A DNA stretch of 64,000 bases from Frateuria_A sp035943815 (lineage in GTDB: Bacteria > Pseudomonadota > Gammaproteobacteria > Xanthomonadales > Rhodanobacteraceae), in assembly GCF_035943815.1 (NCBI RefSeq), contig NZ_DASZBU010000012.1, positions 186,001-250,000 on the forward strand, in the 5' to 3' direction. Shown here piece after piece: positions 1 through 9,771 of the stretch (the first letter of the stretch is position 1; each line of letters starts with the position of its first letter). The translations under genes and the position numbers were made by a program. The notes beneath the pieces were generated by a model. It saw only the letters and a list, made by a program, of their open reading frames with translations. It ran no database searches and was not told the origin of the DNA.

Positions 1-1823
1 AGGCGCCCGGCGGCCGATACGGCCCGGTCGAGCGGGGCCAGACGCTGTCCAGCATCGCGCGCAAGCTCGCTCCCGCCGGCGTCGATGCAAGCCAGATGAT
101 GATGGCGCTCAAGCAGGCCAACCCCGGTGCCTTCTACCAGGACAACATCAACGCGTTGAAGAGCGGCGCAGTGCTGCGCGTGCCCACCAGCCAGGAGGCG
201 CAGGCCAGGAACATGGCTGCCGCCATGGCCGAGGTTCGCCGGCAGAACAGCGACTGGCGCGCCGGTGCCGTGCGTTCGACCACCACCACCGTGGCCGATG
301 CGGCTACCCGCGCCCAGACCTCCAGCGCCCCAGGCGGCGGCTCTGCGGCCGACCGGCTCGCACTGGTGCCCGCGAAGGAGGGCGGCAAGGGTGCCGGTGC
401 AAAGGGTGGCAGTGGCAAGGGTGACGCCGCCCTGCGGCAGGACCTGCTGCGCAGCCAGGAGTCCCTGACCACCCTGCAACAGCAGAGCGCCGAGCTGAAG
501 TCGCGCCTCAAGGACCTGCAGGACATCAACGACAAGAACACCCGCCTGCTGGCGCTCAAGGACAACGAGATCGCCGAGCTGCAGCAGAAGCTGGCCGATG
601 CACGCAAGAAGGCCGGCCTGCCGGCGGCTGCAACACCCTCCGCCGCTGCCGCCGCCTCGTCCGTCCCGGCGGCGGCCAGCCGGCCACTGGTTGCCGCCGC
701 CGCGCACAGCGCCGCGCCGGCCACGCCCGCCAGCGTCGGCTCTGCCGCACGCGTCGCAGGCGCGGCCAGTGCCTCGGCAGCGCATGGTGCCACCACTGCG
801 GGTACCGCCAAGCCGGCGGTCGTCCCGGCCAGCAAGCCGGTCGCCAAGCCCAAGCCGGCACCAGGGCGGGGCCCGGTCGAGGAGCCCTGGTACATGCAGC
901 AGTGGGCCTGGGCTGCGGCCGGTGGTGCGGTCCTGTTGCTGATCCTGCTCGCCCTGCTTGGGCGCCGGCGCAAGCCGGCCGAGCCGAGCCGGGCCACGCC
1001 GGTGGCGCCCTCGCTGGCCGACCGCTTCGGCAACATGCCGGCCGTGCCCGCGGCCAGCGCCGATCCGGATCAGGACGAACTGCTCGATCAGCTGGCCGAG
1101 CATCCGGACGACATCGGCCTGCACCTGGAGCTGGTGAGCCTCTACTACTCGCGCCGCGACGTCGAGCACTTCGAGGCCGCCGCCGAGGCGATGCATGCGC
1201 ACATCGCCGATCCGCAGCAGGACGAATGGCAGGACGTGCTCGCCATGGGCGAGGACCTGGTGCCAGGCCATCCGCTGTTCGCGGGCGCCGGCTACGAGGC
1301 GCCGGAGGCGTTCGCCGAAGAGCCTGACCACCACGCCGGAGAAGCCTTGCATCCGTTCGACCTCGGCAGCTACGCGTCGGACGACGAGGAGAACGGGACG
1401 TCGCCGACCCGCGAGCCCGCGAGCGCGAAACCGAAGGTCAGCGAATACCACTTCGACTTCGACCTCACCCCGCCGCGTCCGAACCCGGCGCCGGAGGTGG
1501 CGGACGCGCACATGGCGGACGATGAGTCCGACCATACTGTGGCCCGCGATCTCGCATCGGTTTCGGAGGACGAAAAATCCGCTCACTCCTCATGGGCCTT
1601 CGAAGAGCCGATCGAGGAGGCCGCGGGAGCGGCGCACGCGGCCGCGCCGCACGAACCGGCCGAATTCAGCGACGACCCGATCGACACCAAGCTCGATCTC
1701 GCCCGCGCCTACATGGACATGGGCGATGCGGACGGTGCCCGCGCCATGCTCGAGGAAGTGATGAACGAGGGCAGCCAGATGCAGAAGGACGCGGCCCAGC
1801 GCCTGCTCGATTCGCTGGCCTGA
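1..1823 (+). CDS. fimV: FimV-type pilus assembly/polar hub protein, 3'-terminal part
   Basis: The 5' end lies outside the window; the open frame enters with codons from position 3. FimV is an inner-membrane, peptidoglycan-binding protein that organises the pole and type IV pilus or type II secretion function. Visible in order: the tail of a LysM-like segment (YGPVERGQTLSSIAR), a predicted coiled coil around nt 430-610, a long Ala/Pro/Lys-rich linker, one transmembrane helix (nt about 895-970) followed by RRRK, an acidic cytoplasmic stretch, and the conserved C-terminal FimV motif with a TPR-like helix pair (DPIDTKLDLARAYMDMGD). A strong hairpin terminator follows. The identification is confident; the N-terminal length is unknown. 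Confidence 0.92.
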   Translation, partial: APGGRYGPVERGQTLSSIARKLAPAGVDASQMMMALKQANPGAFYQDNINALKSGAVLRVPTSQEAQARNMAAAMAEVRRQNSDWRAGAVRSTTTTVADAATRAQTSSAPGGGSAADRLALVPAKEGGKGAGAKGGSGKGDAALRQDLLRSQESLTTLQQQSAELKSRLKDLQDINDKNTRLLALKDNEIAELQQKLADARKKAGLPAAATPSAAAAASSVPAAASRPLVAAAAHSAAPATPASVGSAARVAGAASASAAHGATTAGTAKPAVVPASKPVAKPKPAPGRGPVEEPWYMQQWAWAAAGGAVLLLILLALLGRRRKPAEPSRATPVAPSLADRFGNMPAVPAASADPDQDELLDQLAEHPDDIGLHLELVSLYYSRRDVEHFEAAAEAMHAHIADPQQDEWQDVLAMGEDLVPGHPLFAGAGYEAPEAFAEEPDHHAGEALHPFDLGSYASDDEENGTSPTREPASAKPKVSEYHFDFDLTPPRPNPAPEVADAHMADDESDHTVARDLASVSEDEKSAHSSWAFEEPIEEAAGAAHAAAPHEPAEFSDDPIDTKLDLARAYMDMGDADGARAMLEEVMNEGSQMQKDAAQRLLDSLA

Positions 1824-1840
1824 GTTTCCCTCGCATACTT

Positions 1841-1876
1841 GCACGACGGGCCGGCCATGCCGGCCCGTCGTGCTTT
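1841..1876 (+). terminator. Rho-independent terminator after fimV
   Basis: A perfect 15-bp stem, GCACGACGGGCCGGC at 1841-1855 with its complement at 1859-1873, has a 3-nt loop and is followed by a short T tract. It lies 18 bp after the fimV stop and separates fimV from truA. Confidence 0.8.
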
Positions 1877-1980
1877 CAGGGGAGCGGCCGCAGTCAGGCT
1901 GGTCTTGTGCCCCGGTGGGGGCGCCCTGCAGGGATGGCGACAGCTGCTAAGCTTTTCTGCTGTTCTGCAGGATTCCATCC

Positions 1981-2748
1981 ATGCGCATCGCCCTGGGCGT
2001 CGAATACGACGGCACCGATTTCCTCGGCTGGCAGCGCCTGACCCACGGCGCCACCGTGCAGGGTGCGCTCGAGCGGGCGCTATCGCGCGTGGCGGCCCAT
2101 CCCGTCGAGGTGACCTGCGCCGGGCGCACCGATGCCGGCGTGCACGGGCGTTGCCAGGTGGTGCACTTCGATGCGCCGGTCGAGCGCGATATGCGTGCCT
2201 GGGTGCTGGGGGCGTGTTCGAACCTGCCGGCAAGTGTGGCGGTATTGTGGGCGCGAGCCGTGCCGGAGGCCTTCCATGCGCGGTTCTCGGCGCGCAGCCG
2301 GCGCTATCGCTACGCCATCCTCAATCGCCCGGTGCGGGCAGCGCTGGATGCTCGCTACGTGACCTGGGAACGGCTGCCGCTGGATGCCGGGGCGATGCAT
2401 GCTGCGGCGCAGGCCTTGCTCGGCGAACACGACTTCTCCGCGTTCCGCGCCGTGTCCTGCCAGGCCGCCCATGCGCGCCGCAGCGTGCTCGGGCTTCAGG
2501 TGCGCCGCGAGGGCGCACAGGTGATCATCGACATCGAAGCCAATGCCTTCTTGCACCACATGGTTCGCAACATCGTCGGTTCGCTGCTGCTGGTCGGGCG
2601 CGGGCAGCGGCCGGTCACCTGGCCGGGCGAGCTGCTGGCCGGCCGCGACCGCGAGGTCGCGGGCCCGACCGCGCCGGCTTCGGGCCTTACCTTCCTCGGG
2701 CCACGCTACGAGCACCATTGGCAGCTGCCGGCGGAGGTGAGCGCGTGA
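1981..2748 (+). CDS. truA: tRNA pseudouridine(38-40) synthase TruA
   Basis: This 255-residue protein isomerises uridines 38-40 in the anticodon stem-loop of many tRNAs. The N-terminal MRIALGVEYDGTDFLGWQ motif and the catalytic-loop motif CAGRTDAGVHG (catalytic Asp51) are both present, as is the later block around FLHHMVRNIVGSLL. Length is normal for the family. The stop codon overlaps the GTG start of trpF by 4 bp (GTGA), so the two are translationally coupled, the usual arrangement in Xanthomonadales and pseudomonads. Confidence 0.97.
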   Translation: MRIALGVEYDGTDFLGWQRLTHGATVQGALERALSRVAAHPVEVTCAGRTDAGVHGRCQVVHFDAPVERDMRAWVLGACSNLPASVAVLWARAVPEAFHARFSARSRRYRYAILNRPVRAALDARYVTWERLPLDAGAMHAAAQALLGEHDFSAFRAVSCQAAHARRSVLGLQVRREGAQVIIDIEANAFLHHMVRNIVGSLLLVGRGQRPVTWPGELLAGRDREVAGPTAPASGLTFLGPRYEHHWQLPAEVSA

Positions 2749-3362
2749 CCCGCATCAAGTGCTGCGGCATGGTCCGCATCGAGGACGCCTTGCTCGCCGC
2801 CGAACTGGGCGCCGACGCCATCGGCCTGGTCTTCACCGCGCGCAGCCGCCGGCAGGTGGGCATCGGGCAGGCGCGTGCCATCGTGCGCGCGTTGCCGCCG
2901 ATGGTCGCTACGGTGGCGTTGTTCATGGACGACGACGCCGTGTTCGTCGACGAGGTGATCGACGCCGTGCAGCCGCAACTCCTGCAGTTCCACGGTTCCG
3001 AAAACGATGCCTGGTGCGCCCAGTTCGGGCGGCCTTACCTCAAGGCCATCGCCATGGGCGAGCCCGACGCGGCCCTGCCGCTGCTGCGCGCCTTCCCCGG
3101 CGCCGCGGGCCTGCTGCTCGATGGCCACGGGCTGGGCGAGGCCGGCGGCACCGGCCGGAGCTTCGACTGGTCGCTGATGCCGCGTGACCTGGCGCAGCCA
3201 TTGATCCTGGCCGGCGGCCTGGACGCGGGCAACGTGGCCCGGGCGATCCGCATCGCCCGGCCATGGGGCGTGGACGTGTCCAGCGGGATCGAGTCGGCGC
3301 CCGGAATCAAGGACCCGCAAAGGATGCGCGCCTTCATCCAGGCGGTGCGCGAGGCCTGCTAG
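2745..3362 (+). CDS. trpF: Phosphoribosylanthranilate isomerase
   Basis: TrpF converts N-(5'-phosphoribosyl)anthranilate to the carboxyphenylamino-deoxyribulose phosphate in tryptophan synthesis. The protein has 205 residues and starts at a GTG that overlaps the truA stop; the longer upstream frame is only truA read in another frame. The first beta strand carries the catalytic cysteine (RIKCCGM), and the general-acid aspartate lies in LLLDGHGLGEAGGTG. Phosphate-binding blocks PLILAGGLDAGNV and GVDVSSGIE are present. Its stop overlaps that of the convergent LysR gene by three bases, with no terminator between them. Confidence 0.96.
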   Translation: MTRIKCCGMVRIEDALLAAELGADAIGLVFTARSRRQVGIGQARAIVRALPPMVATVALFMDDDAVFVDEVIDAVQPQLLQFHGSENDAWCAQFGRPYLKAIAMGEPDAALPLLRAFPGAAGLLLDGHGLGEAGGTGRSFDWSLMPRDLAQPLILAGGLDAGNVARAIRIARPWGVDVSSGIESAPGIKDPQRMRAFIQAVREAC

Positions 3363-4249
3363 CCGAGTGCTTCGCGCAGCCACGCACCCAGTGCGTCGAT
3401 GCGCTCGTCCTGGCTGCGGCGCGAGGCGGCGAGAATCCAGCGGCCCTGCGTCGGGGCGAATCCCCAGGGCGCGATCAGGCGGCCCGAGGAAAGGTCATCG
3501 GCCACCAGCTGCATCGGCGCGATGGCGACTCCAAGTCCGGCCACGGCCGCTTCCAGCAGGTAGTACAGGTGCTCGAAGCCCTGGCCGTGAACCAGCTCCT
3601 GCGGTGCGATGCCGTTAGCGGTCGCCCATTGGGACCATGCTTGCGGGCGCGAGCTGGTGTGCAGCAGCGGCTCGCCGACGAGCGCGCGCGCGGGCTGGCC
3701 GCTCAGGCGGCCGGCGAGCGTGCAGCGTGGGCTCAGCACCGGTCCGATGTGCTCGGTTGCCAGTTCGCGTACCCGCCAATCCTGTGGCCAGGGTGGCTCG
3801 GCGAGCAGCAGCGCGGCGTCCAGGCCCGGCAGTGCCGGCTCGAAGGGCGTTTTCTGTGCGCTCAGGTGCAGCTTCAGCGAGGGCAGGTCACGGCCGAGCT
3901 GGTCCAGCCGCGGAATGACCCAGCGTGCCAGCAGGCTGCCAGGACATCCGAGCACGAACGGCCGTTCCGCCTCGGCTGCGGACAGGCGCTTCCAGGTATC
4001 GCGCAAATGCTCGAACGCCGCCCCCGCGCCATCGCGCAGTTGCTGGCCAGGCGCGGTCAACGCCAGGCCGCGTCCCTGCCGGGCGAACAGCGGCTGGCCC
4101 AGGGCTTCCTCCAGGGCACGGATCTGCCGGCTGATGGCGCCGTGGGTGACGTGCAGTTCCCTGGCCGCGCGACTGACGCTGGTCAGCCGGGCGGTTGCCT
4201 CGAAGGCGCGCAGTGCGTTGAGCGGCGGCAGGTCGCGTGGGGCTGACAT
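3359..4249 (-). CDS. LysR-family regulator, TrpI-like
   Basis: This 296-residue LysR-type regulator has an N-terminal winged helix-turn-helix (LNALRAFEATARLTSVSRAA, then HGAISRQIRALE) of the GcvA/TrpI subgroup and a C-terminal ligand-binding domain. The start chosen is MSAPRDLPPL; the longer frame would run across the promoter region. It is divergent from trpBA, the layout of Pseudomonas trpI, whose product activates trpBA in response to indoleglycerol phosphate. The regulatory role here is inferred from position and subgroup; the ligand is not visible. It ends tail-to-tail on trpF. Confidence 0.85.
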   Translation of the reverse strand: MSAPRDLPPLNALRAFEATARLTSVSRAARELHVTHGAISRQIRALEEALGQPLFARQGRGLALTAPGQQLRDGAGAAFEHLRDTWKRLSAAEAERPFVLGCPGSLLARWVIPRLDQLGRDLPSLKLHLSAQKTPFEPALPGLDAALLLAEPPWPQDWRVRELATEHIGPVLSPRCTLAGRLSGQPARALVGEPLLHTSSRPQAWSQWATANGIAPQELVHGQGFEHLYYLLEAAVAGLGVAIAPMQLVADDLSSGRLIAPWGFAPTQGRWILAASRRSQDERIDALGAWLREALG

Positions 4250-4273
4250 CGTGTGAGTTTTGCTGACAGATGG

Positions 4274-4290
4274 AAGCGATCTTATCGCTT
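4274..4290. promoter_or_regulatory. Candidate TrpI-type operator between the LysR gene and trpB
   Basis: A perfect inverted repeat, AAGCGAT-CTT-ATCGCTT, lies in the 124-bp divergent intergenic region, 25 bp from the regulator start and about 84 bp from trpB. Position and dyad symmetry fit an autoregulatory LysR site, but binding is inferred. Confidence 0.5.
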
Positions 4291-4373
4291 TTCCCTTCAG
4301 CCGCCCTGCGTTAGCGTGCGTGATCCGCCGTCCCAGTCCGCCGGGCGGCCGCGGGTACTGCACGGGAACTCAC

Positions 4374-5581
<1,208 letters not shown>

Positions 5582-5585
<4 letters not shown>

Positions 5586-6382
5586 ACCGCATCGACCGCC
5601 GCTTCGCCGCGCTCGGGGACGCCGGCCGCACTGGACTTATTCCGTTCGTAACCGCGGGCGACCCGTCGCCGGAACACACGGTCGCGTTGATGCACGCGTT
5701 GGTCGAGGCCGGCGCGGATTTGATCGAGCTGGGCGTGCCGTTCTCCGACCCGATGGCCGACGGGCCGGTGATCCAGCACGCCAGCGAGCGGGCGATCGCC
5801 AGGGGCGTTGGCCTGTCCGACGTGCTTGGCTGGGTGAACCAGTTCCGCCGGCGCGATGGCGATACCCCGGTGGTGCTGATGGGCTACCTCAACCCGATCG
5901 AGATGTACGGCTACGCGCGCTTCGCCGAGGCGGCGGTGCAGGCGGGCGTCGATGGCGTACTGCTGGTGGATTGCCCGATGGAGGAATCGGCCGTGGTGCA
6001 GCCGTTGCGCGAGGCGGGGCTGCGGCAGATCCTGCTCGCCGCACCCACCACGGCGCCGGAGCGCCTGACGCGCTTGTGCGCTGCCGCCGAGGGCTTCCTT
6101 TATTACGTGTCCTTCGCCGGTATCACCGGGGCTGCGCGGCTGAGCACGGCAGACATCGCCTCCCGCGTGGCGGGTCTGCGCGAGTACGCCGCCGCGCCCG
6201 TGGCCGTGGGCTTCGGCGTGCGCGACGCGGCCACCGCCAAGGCCATCGCCGGTTTCGCCGACGCGGTGGTGATCGGCAGCGCGCTGGTGGAGAGCCTGGC
6301 CGGTGCGGCCACCGAGCCGGAGATCGCCGGCCGCGCGCGGGCGTTCCTGCAGCCGATCCGGGCCGCGCTGGACGCGGCCTGA
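5582..6382 (+). CDS. trpA: Tryptophan synthase alpha chain
   Basis: The alpha subunit cleaves indole-3-glycerol phosphate to indole and glyceraldehyde 3-phosphate. It is a 266-residue TIM barrel with both catalytic acids visible at canonical numbers, Glu49 in LIELGVPFSD and Asp60 in MADGPVIQ. The start overlaps the trpB stop by 4 bp. The phosphate-binding part (VGFGVRDAATA, VIGSALV) is intact. Confidence 0.98.
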
Positions 6383-6472
6383 GCCGCCGCATGGGGCCTG
6401 CGTGGGGTAGGGCGCTGCGCTGGGGAAGGGGCCGTTCTCGGTTAGAATGGTTGCTTCACCAGAGGCGTCACT

Positions 6473-7342
6473 ATGAACTGGCTGCAGAAAATCATGACTC
6501 CACGCGCGGGCGCGCGCAGTGCGCCGGCCGGCAAGGGCAAGGTACCCGAGGGCGTATGGGAGAAGTGTGGCGGCTGCGGTACGGTCCTGTACCGGCCGGA
6601 GCTCGAGCGCAACCTGATGGTCTGTCCCAAGTGCGGCCACCATCATCCGATCGGTGCACGCGAGCGGTTGAAGTCGCTGTTCGACGAGGGCTCCATGCAG
6701 GAGCTCTGGGCCAACCTCGAGCCCACCGATCCGCTGAAGTTCCGCGACTCCAAGAAGTATCGCGACCGCATCGTCGCCTCGCAGAAGTCCACCGGCGAGA
6801 AGGATGCGCTGGTGACCATGAGCGGCCGCCTCAAGGGCCGCCCGCTGGTCGCGGCAGCGTTCGAGTTCTCCTACATGGGCGGCTCGATGGGTTCGGTGGT
6901 GGGCGAGAAGTTCACTCGCGCCGCCGAGCGCGCGCTGGCCGACAAGAGCGCGCTGGTGTGCTTTTCCGCCACCGGCGGCGCGCGCATGCAGGAGGCGCTG
7001 TTCTCGCTGATGCAGATGGCCAAGACGTCCGCCGCGCTGGCGCGCATGCGCGACGCCGGCGTGCCCTACATCAGCGTGATGACCAACCCGACCACCGGTG
7101 GCGTATCCGCCAGCCTGGCCATGCTCGGTGACATCAACATCGGCGAGCCCAAGGCGCTGATCGGTTTCGCCGGCCCGCGCGTGATCGAGCAGACCGTGCG
7201 CGAGACCTTGCCGGAGGGCTTCCAGCGCTCGGAATTCCTGCTCGAGCACGGCGCGATCGACCTCATCGTCGACCGCCGCGAGATGCGCGACAAGCTCGCC
7301 GAGCTGTTCGGCCTGCTGATGAAGGCACCGCGCGCGGCGTGA
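6473..7342 (+). CDS. accD: Acetyl-CoA carboxylase carboxyltransferase subunit beta
   Basis: AccD and AccA form the carboxyltransferase that moves CO2 from biotin-BCCP to acetyl-CoA, the first step of fatty-acid synthesis. The 289-residue protein has the N-terminal zinc ribbon with Cys32, Cys35, Cys51 and Cys54, then the crotonase-type fold with GGSMGSVVGEK and the glycine-rich oxyanion motif FSATGGARMQE. It lies 90 bp after trpA; a TAGAAT hexamer at 6443-6448 may be the -10 of its own promoter. In many gammaproteobacteria folC follows accD, but here a terminator and a non-coding stretch follow. Confidence 0.98.
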   Translation: MNWLQKIMTPRAGARSAPAGKGKVPEGVWEKCGGCGTVLYRPELERNLMVCPKCGHHHPIGARERLKSLFDEGSMQELWANLEPTDPLKFRDSKKYRDRIVASQKSTGEKDALVTMSGRLKGRPLVAAAFEFSYMGGSMGSVVGEKFTRAAERALADKSALVCFSATGGARMQEALFSLMQMAKTSAALARMRDAGVPYISVMTNPTTGGVSASLAMLGDINIGEPKALIGFAGPRVIEQTVRETLPEGFQRSEFLLEHGAIDLIVDRREMRDKLAELFGLLMKAPRAA

Positions 7343-7358
7343 TCGCCGCCCGTGCGAT

Positions 7359-7390
7359 GACGATGCCGCCTTCGGGCGGCATCGTCGTTT
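7359..7390 (+). terminator. Rho-independent terminator after accD
   Basis: A perfect 12-bp stem, GACGATGCCGCC and GGCGGCATCGTC, closes a TTCG tetraloop and is followed by GTTT. It lies 16 bp after the accD stop. Confidence 0.85.
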
Positions 7391-7401
7391 CGGCGGCCGG
7401 C

Positions 7402-7583
7402 TTTTCCACAGCTTGTGTGGATGCCTTACGGATAAGCCTGTGGACAAACCACGCAGCCCGCTTTGCCGACAGGCACTTGGCACATCCTGGCGAAGTTTTG
7501 CCCATGAGCGAGGCGGAGCGCGCCGTCGCTCGACGACTTTTCCACAATGCCTGTGGAGCCGGCTGGGGCAAGCCTGTGGATAG
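7402..7583. other. Non-coding region with a cluster of DnaA-box-like 9-mers
   Basis: Between the accD terminator and the PAP2 gene (350 bp) I see no convincing gene. The stretch holds repeated matches to the DnaA box TTATCCACA or its complement. TTTTCCACA occurs at 7402-7410 and 7538-7546; TGTGGACAA at 7439-7447; TGTGGATAG at 7575-7583 (each one mismatch). Weaker copies are TGTGGATGC at 7416-7424 and TGTGGAGCC at 7552-7560. Both orientations occur, and some pairs face each other. A DnaA-titrating or DnaA-reactivating site is an inference; dnaA, dnaN and rpmH are not in the window, so a main origin is unlikely. Confidence 0.45.
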
Positions 7584-7692
7584 GTGGCCTATCCTGCTGA
7601 TCGGCAAGCGAGAAGCGACAGCATGGACACGAACTGACCAGTGTTGCGGTTACCACCGCTGACACGTCCCGGACCGGCCTGCGGCGGTACCG

Positions 7693-8235
7693 CTAGATGA
7701 GACCGGCGAGCCAAAGCGAGGCGCAGCCGAGAACGCTGCCCAGGCCGATCGCCGCCAGCACGTCGCTCGGGTAGTGCAAACCGAGCACCACGCGCGACAT
7801 CGCCACCAGCGAGGTGAAGCCGAGCAGCAAAGGCGCCAGGCCCGGATACCAGGCCAGCGCCACGATCGTGAAGCCCACGGCCTGCAGGGTGTGTCCGGAG
7901 GGAAAACTGAATTCGTCCAGCGGCGCCACGTGCGCGACCACGCCCGGGCAGGCGTGGAACGGCCGTGGCCGGCGCGTCCAGCGCTTGAGCACGCGATAGA
8001 GCAGCAGCGCACCCAAGCCGGTAGCCGCCATGTGCGCCGCAGCGCTGGCGCCGCGCCTGCCATCGGCCAGCGCGAGCGCCAGCATCAGTGCATACCAGAA
8101 CACGCCGTCGCCCAGGCGGCTTACGATCCCGAACGCCACACCGACCGCGCGCCGCGTACCCCACCGATTGGCGAGCACGCAGACCTTGAGGTCCAGCGCG
8201 AAGCGCGGCAACTCAGGCGTGGGCGCAGATGCCAT
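7693..8235 (-). CDS. PAP2-family membrane phosphatase
   Basis: This 180-residue integral membrane protein belongs to the type 2 phosphatidic acid phosphatase family, which removes phosphate from lipid or polyprenyl phosphates. All three signature blocks are present: KRWTRRPRP (Lys84 to Pro92), FPSGHT (His115) and SRVVLGLHYPSD (Arg148, His154). About five hydrophobic segments are visible. The start overlaps the upstream glycosyltransferase by 23 bp, so the two are one operon and may act on the same lipid. The substrate (undecaprenyl pyrophosphate, phosphatidate or a glycolipid phosphate) cannot be told. Confidence 0.88.
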   Translation of the reverse strand: MASAPTPELPRFALDLKVCVLANRWGTRRAVGVAFGIVSRLGDGVFWYALMLALALADGRRGASAAAHMAATGLGALLLYRVLKRWTRRPRPFHACPGVVAHVAPLDEFSFPSGHTLQAVGFTIVALAWYPGLAPLLLGFTSLVAMSRVVLGLHYPSDVLAAIGLGSVLGCASLWLAGLI

Positions 8236-9370
8236 GGACCGGACTCTCCCCGCGTGCAAGCCCGCAAAGCAGTGCTTCGAATTCGCGCAACACGGCATCG
8301 GGCGACAGCCGTTCGACGCTGGCCCGCGCGGCACGTCCCATGTGCCTTATCAGACCCGGGTTGCATGCCAGCGTCGCCGCGGCGGCAATGAAACCCTCCG
8401 TGTCTCCCGGTGCGATGCCATAGCCGTTGTGCCCATGGCGCAGGTGATCGTGCGCGGCGCCCTGGTCGAAAGCCACTACCGGCAGTCCTGCGGCAAGCGC
8501 CTCGAGAATCACGTTGCCGAAGGTTTCGCTCAGGCTGGGAAAGAGGAACGCGTCCGCGCTGGCGTAGTGGCGCGCGAGCGATTCGCCGCGCTGCGCGCCG
8601 GCGAAGATGAAATCGGGATTCGCTGCCGCCAGCGCGGTGCGCTCAGGTCCTTCGCCCACCCATACGTAGCGCGCCGCGGGCATGCGCTGCTGGATGGCCC
8701 GAAAGGCCTCGACGGCCACCGCAAGGTTCTTCTCCGCCGCGATGCGTCCTACGTACAGAACCACCGGCGTGCTTCCGTCGGCGCCCCAACCGGCACGCAG
8801 CGCCGGGTCGCGCCAGGCGGGATGGAACTGCGCGGTATCCACCGCACGGCGCAGCAGCTGCACGTTGTCGAGGCCCTGGCCGCGCAGCTCCGCGGCCAGC
8901 GCGTCGGTGGGCACCAGCGTGGCATCGGCCCGACGATGGAAGCGAAGCAGGTAGCGCCGCACGGCCGGCCCGAGCACGCGCAGGCCATAGTGCGCGGCAT
9001 AGGTGTCGAAGCGGGTGTGGAAGCCGGTGGCCACGGGAATGCCCAGCCGGAGCGCGGCGCGCAGGGCGGAGTGGCCGAGCGGGCCTTCGGTGGCGATGTA
9101 CAGTGCATCCGGCCGCAGGCGCCGCCAGCGCTCGCGCAGCAGGCGGCCCGCGGGCAGCCCCATGCGCAGGCCGGGATAGCGTGGGAGCGCCACGCCGTGT
9201 ACTTCCTGGACCAGGATGCCCGGCTCATCCTCGAACGCATCGCGCTGGCGCGGGCGCACCAGCTCGACGCTGTGCCCGCGCGCGGCCAGCCCGGCCGTGA
9301 GCCCATGCACGGTCAGCGCGACGCCGTTGATCTGTGGCGGATAGGTTTCGCTGACGATGCCGATGCGCAT
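8213..9370 (-). CDS. Glycosyltransferase family 4 protein
   Basis: This 385-residue GT-B fold glycosyltransferase has an N-terminal MRIGIVSETYPPQINGVA strand with the glycine loop, and a C-terminal nucleotide-sugar site (VLYVGRIAAEKNL, VGEGPERTAL). The EX7E-type motif is SETFGNVILEALAAGLPVV. It resembles the GDP-mannose-dependent alpha-mannosyltransferases and sulfolipid or digalactosyl-lipid type enzymes that act on lipid acceptors. Coupling to a PAP2 phosphatase supports a membrane glycolipid role, but donor and acceptor are inferred only at family level. Confidence 0.85.
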   Translation of the reverse strand: MRIGIVSETYPPQINGVALTVHGLTAGLAARGHSVELVRPRQRDAFEDEPGILVQEVHGVALPRYPGLRMGLPAGRLLRERWRRLRPDALYIATEGPLGHSALRAALRLGIPVATGFHTRFDTYAAHYGLRVLGPAVRRYLLRFHRRADATLVPTDALAAELRGQGLDNVQLLRRAVDTAQFHPAWRDPALRAGWGADGSTPVVLYVGRIAAEKNLAVAVEAFRAIQQRMPAARYVWVGEGPERTALAAANPDFIFAGAQRGESLARHYASADAFLFPSLSETFGNVILEALAAGLPVVAFDQGAAHDHLRHGHNGYGIAPGDTEGFIAAAATLACNPGLIRHMGRAARASVERLSPDAVLREFEALLCGLARGESPVHGICAHA

Positions 9371-9771
9371 TGCAAGTCCCCATCACGGTCGGGGACAGCT
9401 TCGGACCGACGCGTTGCGCGGCGGTGGCGGGCCGGTGACCACGGCATGACGCAAGCCAGCGCCGTACGGCCGGCCCGGCGAGGAGCCGGCCCATGAAACG
9501 GATGGCGCCACCGTGGGGCGCGACGTCACGGCCCGCTTCGGATTGAAGGGCGTGGGCGTGGCGCCGGCTGGGGTGGACACGCAGCACACTGGGCGCCACT
9601 ACTTGCCGGTCGACGTATCCGACCTTCAGCCGACCGGCCAGAACCGTTCTCAAGCTCGTGCCTGATCCGATACGCTGGAGTCGGGAGACTCCAATCACGT
9701 GCCGATGCGCCGGTAATCTCCCGCAGGATTACCATCCACGTGAAATACGCAGGCTCGCCCGGAGGTCCCCC
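9371..9771. other. Intergenic region with two small inverted repeats
   Basis: No gene is supported in these 401 bp. Two inverted repeats are visible upstream of the small secreted protein gene: GGAGTC-GGGA-GACTCC at 9677-9692, and GGTAATC with GATTACC at 9712-9733 (8-bp spacer). The second lies 38 bp before the ATG and could be an operator. A GGAGG ribosome-binding site stands at 9761-9765. Confidence 0.4.

Noticed and set aside
7339..7662. A 107-codon frame after accD
   Set aside because: It overlaps the terminator hairpin and the DnaA-like boxes, has no ribosome-binding site, and shows no conserved pattern.
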